A stretch of DNA of 56,299 nt, from contig NZ_RFSK01000041.1 in NCBI RefSeq assembly GCF_009923995.1, positions 1-56,299 of the forward strand, written 5' to 3'. The notes beneath the pieces were generated by a model. It had not been told where the DNA came from, did no database searches, and was given only the letters and a program-made list of their open reading frames with translations. This document shows, piece by piece, positions 42,768-50,923 of this stretch. Each line of letters begins with the position of its first letter. Position 1 is the stretch's first letter. The translations under genes and the position numbers were made by a program. Source of the DNA: Janthinobacterium sp. GTDB taxonomy: Bacteria > Pseudomonadota > Gammaproteobacteria > Burkholderiales > Burkholderiaceae_D.

Positions 42768-43265
42768 GTGGGAAATGCAGTTTTAAGCCGGTTGGCCATC
42801 TTGGGTGTTTTCTTGTGCCTTTCGCTGCCCGCCTTGACCAATGCTTTCGAACAACAAAGCGATATGGCATCGATCAAGCAGGATTATTGCTAATAAGGCA
42901 ATAATCTTGAGAGTACTATCTGCATGAGCCGAGAGCTAAAAGAATCCGACACGCGTTTAAACGTCGTCTACAAGATATTGATGTCTGCGCTTACCAAGCC
43001 ACAAGGGTTGCATCGCGCTCAACGTGCATGGATTGTTTTCCGCGACGCGGAGTGCAAGTTCCAGAACGCGGCGATGCATGGCGGAGGTAGTTACAACTAT
43101 TCGATGGACCTGTGTTTGATGCAACTGACTGAACAGCGTATATCGGTGTTAGAAACCATTAGGCCCTGTAATGGATGCGTAGAATTCAAGGATGAGTTTT
43201 ATGGAAAGGGGAAAGGATTCAGCTTACCAGATCGTAAACGCACCCCTGCTTCCGGCAAGCTGTGA
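42768..43265 (+). pseudogene. Broken DUF1311/LprI-type (lysozyme-inhibitor-like) exported protein
   Basis: One reading frame of 166 codons interrupted by two adjacent TAA codons (42891-42896). Upstream: GTG at 42768 with AAGGAG 9 bases before, and a good signal peptide (LSRLAILGVFLCLSLPALTNA). Downstream, still in the same frame: SRELKESDTRLNVVYKILM, HRAQRAWIVFRDAECKFQ, and a late Cys-containing CLMQLTEQRISVLE, the conserved DUF1311 core. The stops sit in the 7-base loop of a perfect 8-bp hairpin (ATTATTGC/GCAATAAT, 42883-42905). The downstream ATG at 42924 has no ribosome site and would lack export. Treated as a pseudogene. Confidence 0.7.
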
Positions 43266-43308
43266 CAAGGAGCGAGGTTTGGTGGCTTCTTAACGTGCTT
43301 CGATTGCT

Positions 43309-43363
43309 ACGTCTGCTTTGGGGTGTAACCTGCCAACGACGGCAACCGGCCAGAAGCAGACGT
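43309..43363 (+). repeat. Island repeat copy after cassette 3, with perfect terminal inverted repeat
   Basis: ACGTCTGCTT at 43309-43318 and AAGCAGACGT at 43354-43363 are perfect inverted copies. Inside is a smaller TGCC/GGCA stem. The right arm contains the core CGGCCAGAAGCAGACG at 43347-43362, the best match to the island consensus. Confidence 0.75.
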
Positions 43364-43392
43364 TGAGAAAAAACTAAAATTAACCTAAACCT

Positions 43393-43614
43393 ATGCTTCC
43401 AAAGCGCACAAAATCTAAACTAGCAGCCGAACTGGGTCGCTTCGTCCACCAGTATGCCCGCAAGGCCCACAAAAATTGGGATCCTAATGACCGAAGCTAT
43501 GACAGAAAGCTGGAAGAGAAAATGAAGAGGCTATCGCCAGAAGATTTGTCAGAACTGCTTTCTGGTGACGATATCGAACCAACGGCACGTTCCCCGTTAC
43601 CGAAAGAGGATTAG
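43393..43614 (+). CDS. Small charged hypothetical protein of the island
   Basis: A 73-residue, strongly charged protein (MLPKRTKSKLAAELGRF to EPTARSPLPKED) with helical middle parts KLEEKMKRLSPEDLSELL. No family recognised and no signal peptide. No clear ribosome site precedes the ATG. It fills one cassette between two repeat copies; its stop codon touches the hairpin GGCCG-TTTT-CGGCC that begins the next copy. Reality of the gene is supported mainly by that position and by plausible composition. Confidence 0.5.
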   Translation: MLPKRTKSKLAAELGRFVHQYARKAHKNWDPNDRSYDRKLEEKMKRLSPEDLSELLSGDDIEPTARSPLPKED

Positions 43615-43638
43615 GCCGTTTTCGGCCAGAGGCGGCCA
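43614..43638 (+). repeat. Island repeat copy after cassette 4
   Basis: A hairpin GGCCG-TTTT-CGGCC (43614-43627) overlaps the core CGGCCAGAGGCGGCCA at 43623-43638, a degenerate match to the island consensus in the same orientation as the other copies. Confidence 0.6.
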
Positions 43639-43679
43639 TTGCGATAGCCCGAGATTAGCACACCCAAGAAAGGATTCAG

Positions 43680-44081
43680 ATGGCTGCCGACGTAGCTTTC
43701 GCTGAAGGACCACTCAAGTTCCAGCTTTGGTTTGTAGAAGTAGACCCGATAGATCTTGGCGTCCAGGTCCGGCTTGAAGTTGAGTATTCGAGTGGAAGCC
43801 AGAGTTTCAACTGGACTGCCGAGCACCTGTGGTTTGAGTATGACGCCCTCGTTCAATTCGAAAGTGAACTCCGTGACGGCAGCGACGCGGGACTGCATGA
43901 CATGTGCGAGTACCCAATACTTCACTTCGAGCGGCATTCATCTCAGGAGTATCTAACGATCAATCCTCGTTCGAAAAGGCAGTCACAAGATGGCGACAGC
44001 ATCGCAATTCGTCTGAAGATCAATGCCGGGTCAATGCTTGCGCTGCATTCAGCGCTCAACAAGTTCGGCAAATGGTGGTGA
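43680..44081 (+). CDS. Possible WapI-type immunity protein
   Basis: A 133-residue soluble protein. ATG at 43680 follows AAAGGA by 5 bases. It is beta-rich early (VRLEVEYSSGSQSFNWTAEH), then a helix with an aromatic lead (WFEYDALVQFESELRDG), then LHFERHSSQEYLTINP, SIAIRLKINAGSMLALHSAL and a final FGKWW. This strand-helix-strand order resembles WapI-family immunity proteins from memory, which neutralise contact-dependent toxins. No toxin is adjacent. A reverse-strand frame across it is rejected. Lower G+C than the chromosome. Confidence 0.6.
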   Translation: MAADVAFAEGPLKFQLWFVEVDPIDLGVQVRLEVEYSSGSQSFNWTAEHLWFEYDALVQFESELRDGSDAGLHDMCEYPILHFERHSSQEYLTINPRSKRQSQDGDSIAIRLKINAGSMLALHSALNKFGKWW

Positions 44082-44089
44082 CGCGATTA

Positions 44090-44115
44090 CGTCCGCAATG
44101 GGGCGGAAGCGGACG
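44090..44115 (+). repeat. Right-edge copy of the island repeat
   Basis: CGTCCGC at 44090-44096 pairs with GCGGACG at 44109-44115 across 12 bases; the right arm GGGGCGGAAGCGGACG matches the consensus at 13 of 16 positions. High-G+C chromosome resumes shortly after. Confidence 0.6.
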
Positions 44116-44194
44116 GTCACATAGGCTCCAAGTCTGCTAGCAGGCCGATTTTTGTTCATCTACACTCGATTCTTGAAACAGGGAAATTCCAAGG

Positions 44195-44743
44195 ATGAAG
44201 AATATCCTGCTTGCCCTTGCGCTCTGCCTGTCCGCAGGCATGCCTTCAGCGGCGCTTGCGGCCGATGCCGCGCCCGTCGTCACCATCGAGAACGCCTTTT
44301 CGCCTGATGGCGGGGCAGAGATGCTGGTGCTCAAGGTCATCGACGGTGCGGCGTCGAGCATCCGCCTGGCCGCCTATTCCTTCAGTTCACCCCAGGTGGT
44401 CGCGGCCTTGCTGCGGGCGCGGCAGCGTGGCGTGGATGTCCGGGTGCTGGCCGATACGCGGCGCAATGCGCGCAAGAACAGCCGGGCAGCGCTGGACCGG
44501 CTGGTCGCCGCGGGCATCCCCACGCGCCTGATTGCCCGCTATGCATTGCATCACGACAAGTACATCGTGGCCGATGGGGTGACGGTGCAGAACGGCAGCT
44601 TCAATTACACGGCCGATGCGGCCACGGCCAACAGCGAAAACGTGCTCGTCGTGTGGAACAGCGCGGTCCTGGCCCAATCGTACCTGGCGCATTGGGAAAA
44701 CCGCTGGGCCAGCGGCGTCGACTATGTGCGCACGCCGCCGTGA
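44195..44743 (+). CDS. Exported phospholipase D-family nuclease (Nuc type)
   Basis: A 182-residue single-domain PLD-superfamily protein with a signal peptide (ILLALALCLSAGMPSAALAA). One HKD motif is visible (HHDKYIVADGVTVQNGSFNYT: His, Lys, Asp, then the GSxN-type Gly-Ser-Asn). Single-HKD Nuc-like enzymes act as homodimers that cleave nucleic acids in the periplasm. The start has CAGGGA 10 bases upstream. It returns to high G+C just after the island and abuts the convergent LysR with no gap. Related nucleases occur on plasmids; whether this one is tied to the island is unknown. Confidence 0.88.
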   Translation: MKNILLALALCLSAGMPSAALAADAAPVVTIENAFSPDGGAEMLVLKVIDGAASSIRLAAYSFSSPQVVAALLRARQRGVDVRVLADTRRNARKNSRAALDRLVAAGIPTRLIARYALHHDKYIVADGVTVQNGSFNYTADAATANSENVLVVWNSAVLAQSYLAHWENRWASGVDYVRTPP

Positions 44744-45640
44744 TCACGCCTGTTGCGCCGCCCCCTGCGCGCGCAGCCAGTCAAATACCTGCCTGACGAT
44801 GGCCGAGCGGGGTTGCCCGGCCACGCCCGACAGCCACCACGTGGCGCCGGGCACGCGCGGATAGCCGGGCAGCAGGTGCAGCCGGCCGCTGGCCAGGCTG
44901 GCGTCCACGAGCAGGCGCGGCAGGCAGGCGATGCCGCGCCCGTCCAGCGCCGCGTCGAGCACGAGGCGGGCATCGTCATAGATGGCCCGCTTGCGGAAGG
45001 ACGCCAGCGGACCAAGGAACAGCGGCGCCGTGGCGTCGCCCGTCAAACTTTCTTCCAGACACACCAGCTCCGCGTGCAGGTGCTGCTGCGCCTGCGGCAC
45101 GCCGTCCAGCCGCGCCGCCAGTTCGCCGTTGGCGACCATCACCCATTCATCGTGCAGCAGGGGAATTTCCTGCAAGTCCGCCTGCAGGATGGGGCGCTCG
45201 CCGATGGCGATATCGACGTCGATCTCGTCGACGAAGCGGGCGCTCTCGTCCACGGACAGCAGCAGGCACAGCTCGGGCAGCTGCGCTTCCAGCGCGCGCA
45301 GGCGCGGCTGCAGCCAGCCGTGCAGCAGGGGGGCGGGACACACGAGCACCACGAGGCCCGGGTCGAGGTAGGTGGCGATGCGCCCCAGGCCGCTGCGCAG
45401 TACCGTCATCGAGCGCTGCACGCTGCGCAGCAGCACCTCACCCGCCACCGTCAGCTCCACGCCCCGTCCTGCGCGGCGGAACAGCGGCTGCTTGACCTGC
45501 TCTTCCAGCAGCTGCACCTGGTGGCTGATGGCCGACTGCGTCACGTGCAGCTCGTCGGCCGCGCGCGAGAAATTGCCGTGGCGGGCGGCCGCTTCGAAAC
45601 CCATCAATAATTTCAGCGAAGGAAGGCGATGTTCTGACAT
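44744..45640 (-). CDS. LysR-family transcriptional regulator (GcvA-like)
   Basis: A 298-residue LysR protein of the GcvA/AmpR style: LPSLKLLMGFEAAARHGNFS, RAADELHVTQSAISHQVQLL and FRRAGRGVELTVAGEVLL. The effector domain includes VDIAIGERPILQADL and ends CLPRLLVDASLASGRLHLLPGY. It is divergent from the agmatine-deiminase pair, 131 bp away, across an AT-rich gap. It probably controls them. ATG at 45640 is the normal family start although no strong ribosome site is present. Confidence 0.92.
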   Translation of the reverse strand: MSEHRLPSLKLLMGFEAAARHGNFSRAADELHVTQSAISHQVQLLEEQVKQPLFRRAGRGVELTVAGEVLLRSVQRSMTVLRSGLGRIATYLDPGLVVLVCPAPLLHGWLQPRLRALEAQLPELCLLLSVDESARFVDEIDVDIAIGERPILQADLQEIPLLHDEWVMVANGELAARLDGVPQAQQHLHAELVCLEESLTGDATAPLFLGPLASFRKRAIYDDARLVLDAALDGRGIACLPRLLVDASLASGRLHLLPGYPRVPGATWWLSGVAGQPRSAIVRQVFDWLRAQGAAQQA

Positions 45641-45650
45641 ATGAGAAAAT

Positions 45651-45662
45651 TTAATGAATTAA
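45651..45662. promoter_or_regulatory. Inverted repeat in the LysR/agmatine-deiminase divergent promoter
   Basis: TTAAT at 45651-45655 and ATTAA at 45658-45662 lie 11 bp upstream of the LysR start within a markedly AT-rich stretch. A site for the LysR protein is plausible by position only. Confidence 0.35.
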
Positions 45663-45771
45663 GGTAAATCATATCATTTGTTTTCATATCTTGATCCCGC
45701 CACAATGCCGTCCATGCCAGCGCATCGGGCAACGGTGCGGGGGTACTCTGACTAACTCATCAAGGATGGAT

Positions 45772-46923
45772 ATGAATACGCGTCGATATTTCTTGCGTCA
45801 TTGCATGGCGGGCGGCAGCGCGCTGGCCCTGGGCGGCTTGCTGGCCGGCTGCGGCGGCGGGGCCGAAGCGGGCGCCATCGCGCCGCCGCCCGTCAACAGC
45901 GGCGGCGGTGTCAACCCTGCCGACGGCTGGCGCATGCCCGACGAGGCCGAAGCCCACAAGGCGACGTGGATGGCGTTTGGCGCCTCGAGCGCCGTGTGGA
46001 CGCGGGCGCAAGTGCCGCAGGTGCAGCTGGCGCTGGTGCGCATCGCCAACGCGATAGCCGCCTACGAACCCGTCAACATGCTGGTGCGGCCGGCGGAACT
46101 GGCCGGCGCGCGGCAATTGCTCGACGCGCGCGTGAACCTGATTCCCGCCGAGATGGATGATGTCTGGATGCGCGACACGGGCCCCGTCTTCGTGCGCAAG
46201 CCGGCTGGCGAGCGGGCCGGCGTGAAGTTCAATTTCAATGGCTGGGGCAACAAGCAGCAGTTTGGCCTTGACGGCCAGGTGGCCGACACGGTCGCCGCCC
46301 AGGCCCGCGTGCCGCTGCTGGCCACGCGCCTGGTGCTGGAAGGCGGGGCCCTGGAAGTCGATGGCAGGGGCACGGCCATCATCACGGAAAGTTGTGTGCT
46401 GAACAATAACCGCAATCCGGGCTGGAGCAAGGCCGACTGCGAAGCGGAATTGGGCCGGCTGCTGGGCATCCGCAAGGTGATCTGGTTGCCAGGCATTAAG
46501 AACAAGGACATCACGGATGCCCATACGGACTTCTATGCCCGCTTCGTGCGCCCCGGCGTGGTGGCGGCGCACCGCGAGATGGACACGGCATCGTACGATT
46601 ACGCGCTGACGCGGCGCCACCTGGAGATCCTGCGCGGCGCCACCGATGCGGATGGACAGCCGCTGCAGGTGGTCGTCATCGACGGCCCCGAGAAAATTCG
46701 GCCTGGAAACAACCCGAACACCTTCGCCGCCGGCTATATCAATTACTATGCCACCAGCGGTGCCATTTTCCTGCCGGAATTCGGCGATGCGCAGGCCGAC
46801 GCCAGCGCCAGGGCGCAGTATATGCAACTGTATCCGGGGCGCGCCGTGATCCAGATCAATATCGATCCCATCGCGGCCGGTGGCGGCGGCATCCATTGCA
46901 CCACGCAGCAGGAAATCGCCTGA
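45772..46923 (+). CDS. Exported agmatine deiminase/peptidylarginine-deiminase family protein (copy 1, lipoprotein)
   Basis: A 383-residue protein of the PAD_porph/AguA family. The N-terminus has a twin-arginine motif (TRRYFLRH) and a lipobox (GLLAGC), so export and lipidation are likely. Catalytic elements: WMRDTGPVFV (Asp), LVLEGGALEVDG (Glu), DITDAHTDFYARF (His, Asp) and GGGGIHCTTQQ with the nucleophilic Cys. The reaction would be hydrolysis of a guanidino group, releasing ammonia and leaving a ureido product. AAGGA lies 5 bases before ATG 45772. Copy 2 follows 14 bp downstream. A cytoplasmic agmatine role is doubtful given the signal. Confidence 0.88.
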   Translation: MNTRRYFLRHCMAGGSALALGGLLAGCGGGAEAGAIAPPPVNSGGGVNPADGWRMPDEAEAHKATWMAFGASSAVWTRAQVPQVQLALVRIANAIAAYEPVNMLVRPAELAGARQLLDARVNLIPAEMDDVWMRDTGPVFVRKPAGERAGVKFNFNGWGNKQQFGLDGQVADTVAAQARVPLLATRLVLEGGALEVDGRGTAIITESCVLNNNRNPGWSKADCEAELGRLLGIRKVIWLPGIKNKDITDAHTDFYARFVRPGVVAAHREMDTASYDYALTRRHLEILRGATDADGQPLQVVVIDGPEKIRPGNNPNTFAAGYINYYATSGAIFLPEFGDAQADASARAQYMQLYPGRAVIQINIDPIAAGGGGIHCTTQQEIA

Positions 46924-46937
46924 GACAGGAGGAGACC

Positions 46938-48029
46938 ATGTTACGACGACATTTTCTTGCGGGCGGCCTGGGCCTGGCGGCCGGCGCCTCGCTGGGCCTG
47001 CCCAGCCTGCCCGCGCAGGCGGCGGGCGCGGGCTGGCGCATGCCCGACGAAGGCGAGCGCCATGCGGCCACGTGGATGGCCTTCGGCGCCAGCGACGAGG
47101 TATGGGGCAAGCGCCTGAAGGCGGGCGCGCAGGCGAATCTGGCGCGCATCGCGCAGGCGATCGCCAGCGTCGAACCCGTGCACATGCTCGTCAACGAGGA
47201 AGACTACGACGTGGCGGCGCGCCTGTGCGGCAGCAAGGTCAAGCTGGTGGTGCAGTCCGTCGACGACCTGTGGATGCGCGACACGGGCCCCGTCTTCGTC
47301 CGGCAGGCGGGCGGCGCGCTGGCTGGCGTGGACTTCAATTTCAATGGCTGGGGCGAAAAGCAGGAGCATGAGGACGATGCGCTGGTGGCCGGTTTTGTTG
47401 CCGGGCGGGCCGGCGTGGCCGTGCTGGAAAGCAGCCTGGTGCTCGAAGGGGGCGGCATCGAGGTCGATGGCCAGGGCACGGCCATCATCACGGAAAGCTG
47501 CGTGCTCAATGCCAACCGCAATCCCGGCGTCGGCAAGGCGCAATGCGAACGGGAATTGCGCCGGCTGCTGGGCATCGAGAAAGTCATCTGGCTGCCCGGC
47601 ATCGCGGGCCAGGACATCACGGATGGCCACACGGACTTCTATGCCCGCTTCTGCGCGCCCGGCGTCGTCGTGGCCGGCCTGGACAGCGACCCGTCCTCGC
47701 CCGAACACGCCGTCACGCGGCGCCACCTGGACATCCTGCGCAAGGCCACGGACGCGCGCGGCCAGCCGCTGCAGGTGGTGGTCCTGCCCGGCCCCGGTTA
47801 CGTCCGCCCGCGCCATGAAAACAAGGATTTCGCCGCCGGCTACATCAATTTCTATGTCTGCAACGGCGCCGTGCTGTGCCCGGAATTCGGCGACGCGGCC
47901 GCCGACCGCAACACCAAGGCCATCCTGCGCGAACACTTCCCGGGGCGCGACATCGTGCAGCTCGATATCGACGCCATCGCGGCCGGCGGCGGGGGCATCC
48001 ACTGCACCACGCAGCAGCAGCCGGCGTGA
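46938..48029 (+). CDS. Exported agmatine deiminase/peptidylarginine-deiminase family protein (copy 2, Tat substrate)
   Basis: A 363-residue paralogue of the preceding gene with the same catalytic series: WMRDTGPVFVRQ, LEGGGIEVDGQGT, DITDGHTDFYARF and GGGGIHCTTQQ. Its signal is LRRHFLAGGLGLAAGASLGL ending PAQA, a cleaved Tat type without a lipobox, so this copy would be soluble in the periplasm. AGGAGGA precedes the ATG. The two copies form a tandem duplication under one promoter, with different anchoring. Together they could deiminate guanidino compounds or peptides outside the cytoplasm. Confidence 0.88.
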   Translation: MLRRHFLAGGLGLAAGASLGLPSLPAQAAGAGWRMPDEGERHAATWMAFGASDEVWGKRLKAGAQANLARIAQAIASVEPVHMLVNEEDYDVAARLCGSKVKLVVQSVDDLWMRDTGPVFVRQAGGALAGVDFNFNGWGEKQEHEDDALVAGFVAGRAGVAVLESSLVLEGGGIEVDGQGTAIITESCVLNANRNPGVGKAQCERELRRLLGIEKVIWLPGIAGQDITDGHTDFYARFCAPGVVVAGLDSDPSSPEHAVTRRHLDILRKATDARGQPLQVVVLPGPGYVRPRHENKDFAAGYINFYVCNGAVLCPEFGDAAADRNTKAILREHFPGRDIVQLDIDAIAAGGGGIHCTTQQQPA

Positions 48030-48173
48030 GCGGGGCGGGCGCGGCCGACAGGGTTCACAGGCCGACGGTGCCCATGGCCCACGCCGCGCCGGGAAAAACC
48101 GCTTCCCGCACGCCGGCCCGCACCAGTGCGGCCAGCTGGCCGTCCGGCGCGGCGGGAAAGGGGGCGGCGGCGT

Positions 48174-48986
48174 TCATCTGTATGTCGAGCGCGCCTGCTG
48201 CGTGCCGCTGCCTGCCGCTGTCACGCCCAGCCAGCGCGCCACCGACTGCGCCACCCATGCCCCCTCGTCGAGCGGCAGGTCGTGGCCCGCTTCGCCGTGG
48301 ATCAGGCAGTCCGCCTGCCAGGCGCGGGCCAGTTGCTGCGAGCAGCGGTGGTCCACCAGCTGGTCCTGCGCGCCGGCCATGACGAGCACGGGCATGGCGG
48401 GGCGGCTGGCGGGGGCGCGGTAGCGGGCGGCCGACAGCAGCTGGCGCAGGATGTTGCGGCGGCTGACGGGATATTGCTGCTGGAAGGCCAGCCAGCTGTC
48501 CACCAACGCCGCATTGCCCGAGCCGTGGCGGCGGCTGGTCAGGCGCAGGATCAGGGCTTCCTGGCTGCGCGCGTCGCCCAGGCACAGCTGGCGCAGCAGC
48601 GCCGCATAGTTTTGCCAGCGCAGGCGCCGGTAAAACGGGCTGTAGGGACGCATGCTGGTGTTGATCAGCACGCAGCGGGCGATTTCCTGCGGGTAGCGGT
48701 GCGCCCATTCCACGGCCACCATGCCGCCCAGCGACAGGGCCAGCAAGTGGTAGGGCGCGGCGACGCCCTGCGCCGACAGCTGCTGGCGGCACGCTTCCAC
48801 CATGTCGGCCACGCGCGTGGCGCTGTCCTGCCCATGGCGCGTGCCGTTGCCGGGCAGGTCGGGCGTGAGGATGGCGGCGCCGGGCAGGGCGCGCGCCAGG
48901 GTGGCGGGGAAGGCGCCCCAGTGGCGCTGCTCGCGCATCAGGCCGCGCAGCAGGACCCAGTGTTCGCACGTATTGATCTGCGTCAT
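48174..48986 (-). CDS. Alpha/beta-hydrolase
   Basis: A 270-residue alpha/beta-hydrolase. Its elements are TPDLPGNGTRHGQDSATRVA at the early loop, the nucleophile elbow LLALSLGGMVAVEWA (Ser in ALSLGG), VLVMAGAQDQLVDHRCS with the acid, and GEAGHDLPLDEG with the His. The WVLLRGLMREQRHWG start is typical of small esterases or peptidases of this fold. No signal peptide. The ATG overlaps the stop of the upstream M14 peptidase gene (ATGA), so they form one operon. Substrate unknown. The 144 bp between it and the deiminase (48030-48173) show no gene. Confidence 0.85.
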   Translation of the reverse strand: MTQINTCEHWVLLRGLMREQRHWGAFPATLARALPGAAILTPDLPGNGTRHGQDSATRVADMVEACRQQLSAQGVAAPYHLLALSLGGMVAVEWAHRYPQEIARCVLINTSMRPYSPFYRRLRWQNYAALLRQLCLGDARSQEALILRLTSRRHGSGNAALVDSWLAFQQQYPVSRRNILRQLLSAARYRAPASRPAMPVLVMAGAQDQLVDHRCSQQLARAWQADCLIHGEAGHDLPLDEGAWVAQSVARWLGVTAAGSGTQQARSTYR

Positions 48987-49999
48987 GATTCATACCATAG
49001 CGCGAGGGCGCGCCGGCGCTGGGCTTTGCGCGCCAGGCCTTCCGGCACCCAGCGCCCATGGCTGCTGGCGGCGCGCATGAGGAAGTCGAACCACACCAGG
49101 TGGCGCCGCAGCACGCGCTGCAGCCGGTGCGTGGCCGTGGGATTGAAGATGCTGACCCGGTTGAACAGCTGGCGCGGGTTTTTCTTGACCCACAGCCAGG
49201 AACCCATTTCCAGGGTCAGGGGCAGGAAGACGCGCCCGCTGTAGCTGGTGCCGTTCAGGTAGAGATAGTCCCACAGGTCGCCGTGCGTGCGGTATTGCCG
49301 GCTTTGCGGCTCGAACACATAGTTGTGGTTGGGATAACTTTCGCTGAACAGCTCTTCCAGCGCGCCGATCTCGGCCAGGTGGGCGATGGGCACCTTGGTA
49401 TGCGCGTGGGGAAACCACAGGCGGTCGCGCAGGCCGAAGCCGGAGTGGCAGTCGAGGGCCATGCTGAACTGGCGCGACAGCAGCTCGCGCTCGACGAGGT
49501 CGCACACGGCGGCGCTTTCCGGCTCCATCGGCGCGTCAAACGCGCCCCGGTACCAGGGCAGGCGGGGGCTGTAGCGCTGTCCGCCCAGCATGAACGGCAC
49601 TTTTTCGCGCGCGCTCAGCGGCGCGTTGCGCATCAGGTCCACGCCGCGCGGATTGCTGCGCGTGGCTTGCCACATGCCGCCCGGATTGACCAGCGGCATG
49701 AAGACGAGGCGCATCGACTCGAGCTGCTGGTGCAGGGTGGCATCCCAGCGCAGGCGGGCAATGATGCTTTCCAGAAAGGACAGGAGCACTTGCGTGCCGA
49801 TGCGTTCCAGCCCGTGGATGCCGCCAAAGAAGCCCAGGGCGGGCACGTCGGGGCTGGGATTGCCCAAGGTAATGGCGTACACGGGGAACTGGCGCCCATC
49901 CATGGCGATGGTGCAGGGCGTGGCCACTTCCAGATGGCTGCCGCCCTCGTCGATGAGGCGCTTCAGCATGACCAGTTCGGGCAGATTCTTTTCGATCAT
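48983..49999 (-). CDS. M14-family zinc carboxypeptidase-like protein
   Basis: A 338-residue M14 peptidase. Zinc ligands fit GFFGGIHGLERIG (HxxE) and the later His in SMALDCHSGFG. LVNPGGMWQATRSNPRGVDLM gives the substrate-binding Asn-Pro-Gly and Arg, and LTLEMGSWLWV carries the catalytic Glu. There is no signal peptide from ATG 49999; earlier in-frame codons up to 50095 lack support. M14 enzymes of this kind trim peptides or release amino acids. It is coupled to the downstream hydrolase. Confidence 0.85.
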   Translation of the reverse strand: MIEKNLPELVMLKRLIDEGGSHLEVATPCTIAMDGRQFPVYAITLGNPSPDVPALGFFGGIHGLERIGTQVLLSFLESIIARLRWDATLHQQLESMRLVFMPLVNPGGMWQATRSNPRGVDLMRNAPLSAREKVPFMLGGQRYSPRLPWYRGAFDAPMEPESAAVCDLVERELLSRQFSMALDCHSGFGLRDRLWFPHAHTKVPIAHLAEIGALEELFSESYPNHNYVFEPQSRQYRTHGDLWDYLYLNGTSYSGRVFLPLTLEMGSWLWVKKNPRQLFNRVSIFNPTATHRLQRVLRRHLVWFDFLMRAASSHGRWVPEGLARKAQRRRALALWYES

Positions 50000-50266
50000 C
50001 AGGCGTCTGAAAGGAAGAGTAGCGGCCAGTGTAGCCGAAATCCGGGCCATGCCCGGCGTCCCGCATGACGAAATTTTGGCCGGAGGCAATGTCACGAAGC
50101 CGTTATGCTGGCCGTGTATCGTCTTACCCCCGGCCTTCTTTCTTCCCGGCGGCGCGATGTGCGGGGGAACGTACGTTCGCGTACAGACGGGGGCCTATCC
50201 CGCCGCCAGACTGGCATTTCGGGCCTGCATGCGCCCGCCCAGCCAACCGCCAGGAGGAAGCGCAAG

Positions 50267-50919
<653 letters not shown>

Positions 50920-50923
<4 letters not shown>

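Noticed and set aside
43611..43937. Minus-strand frame of 108 codons across the WapI-like gene
   Set aside because: The plus-strand gene has a good ribosome site and a plausible fold, and it obeys the gene-then-repeat order of the island. The minus frame has neither a ribosome site nor a repeat at its end.
41650..44115. Classical integron attC array
   Set aside because: The repeats do not show the RYYYAAC and GTTRRRY ends that define attC, and no integrase is present; reported only as cassette-like.
48055..49059. Alternative minus-strand frame across the alpha/beta-hydrolase
   Set aside because: Pro/Ala/Arg-rich sequence without motifs; the hydrolase frame has a full catalytic triad and overlaps its neighbour with ATGA.
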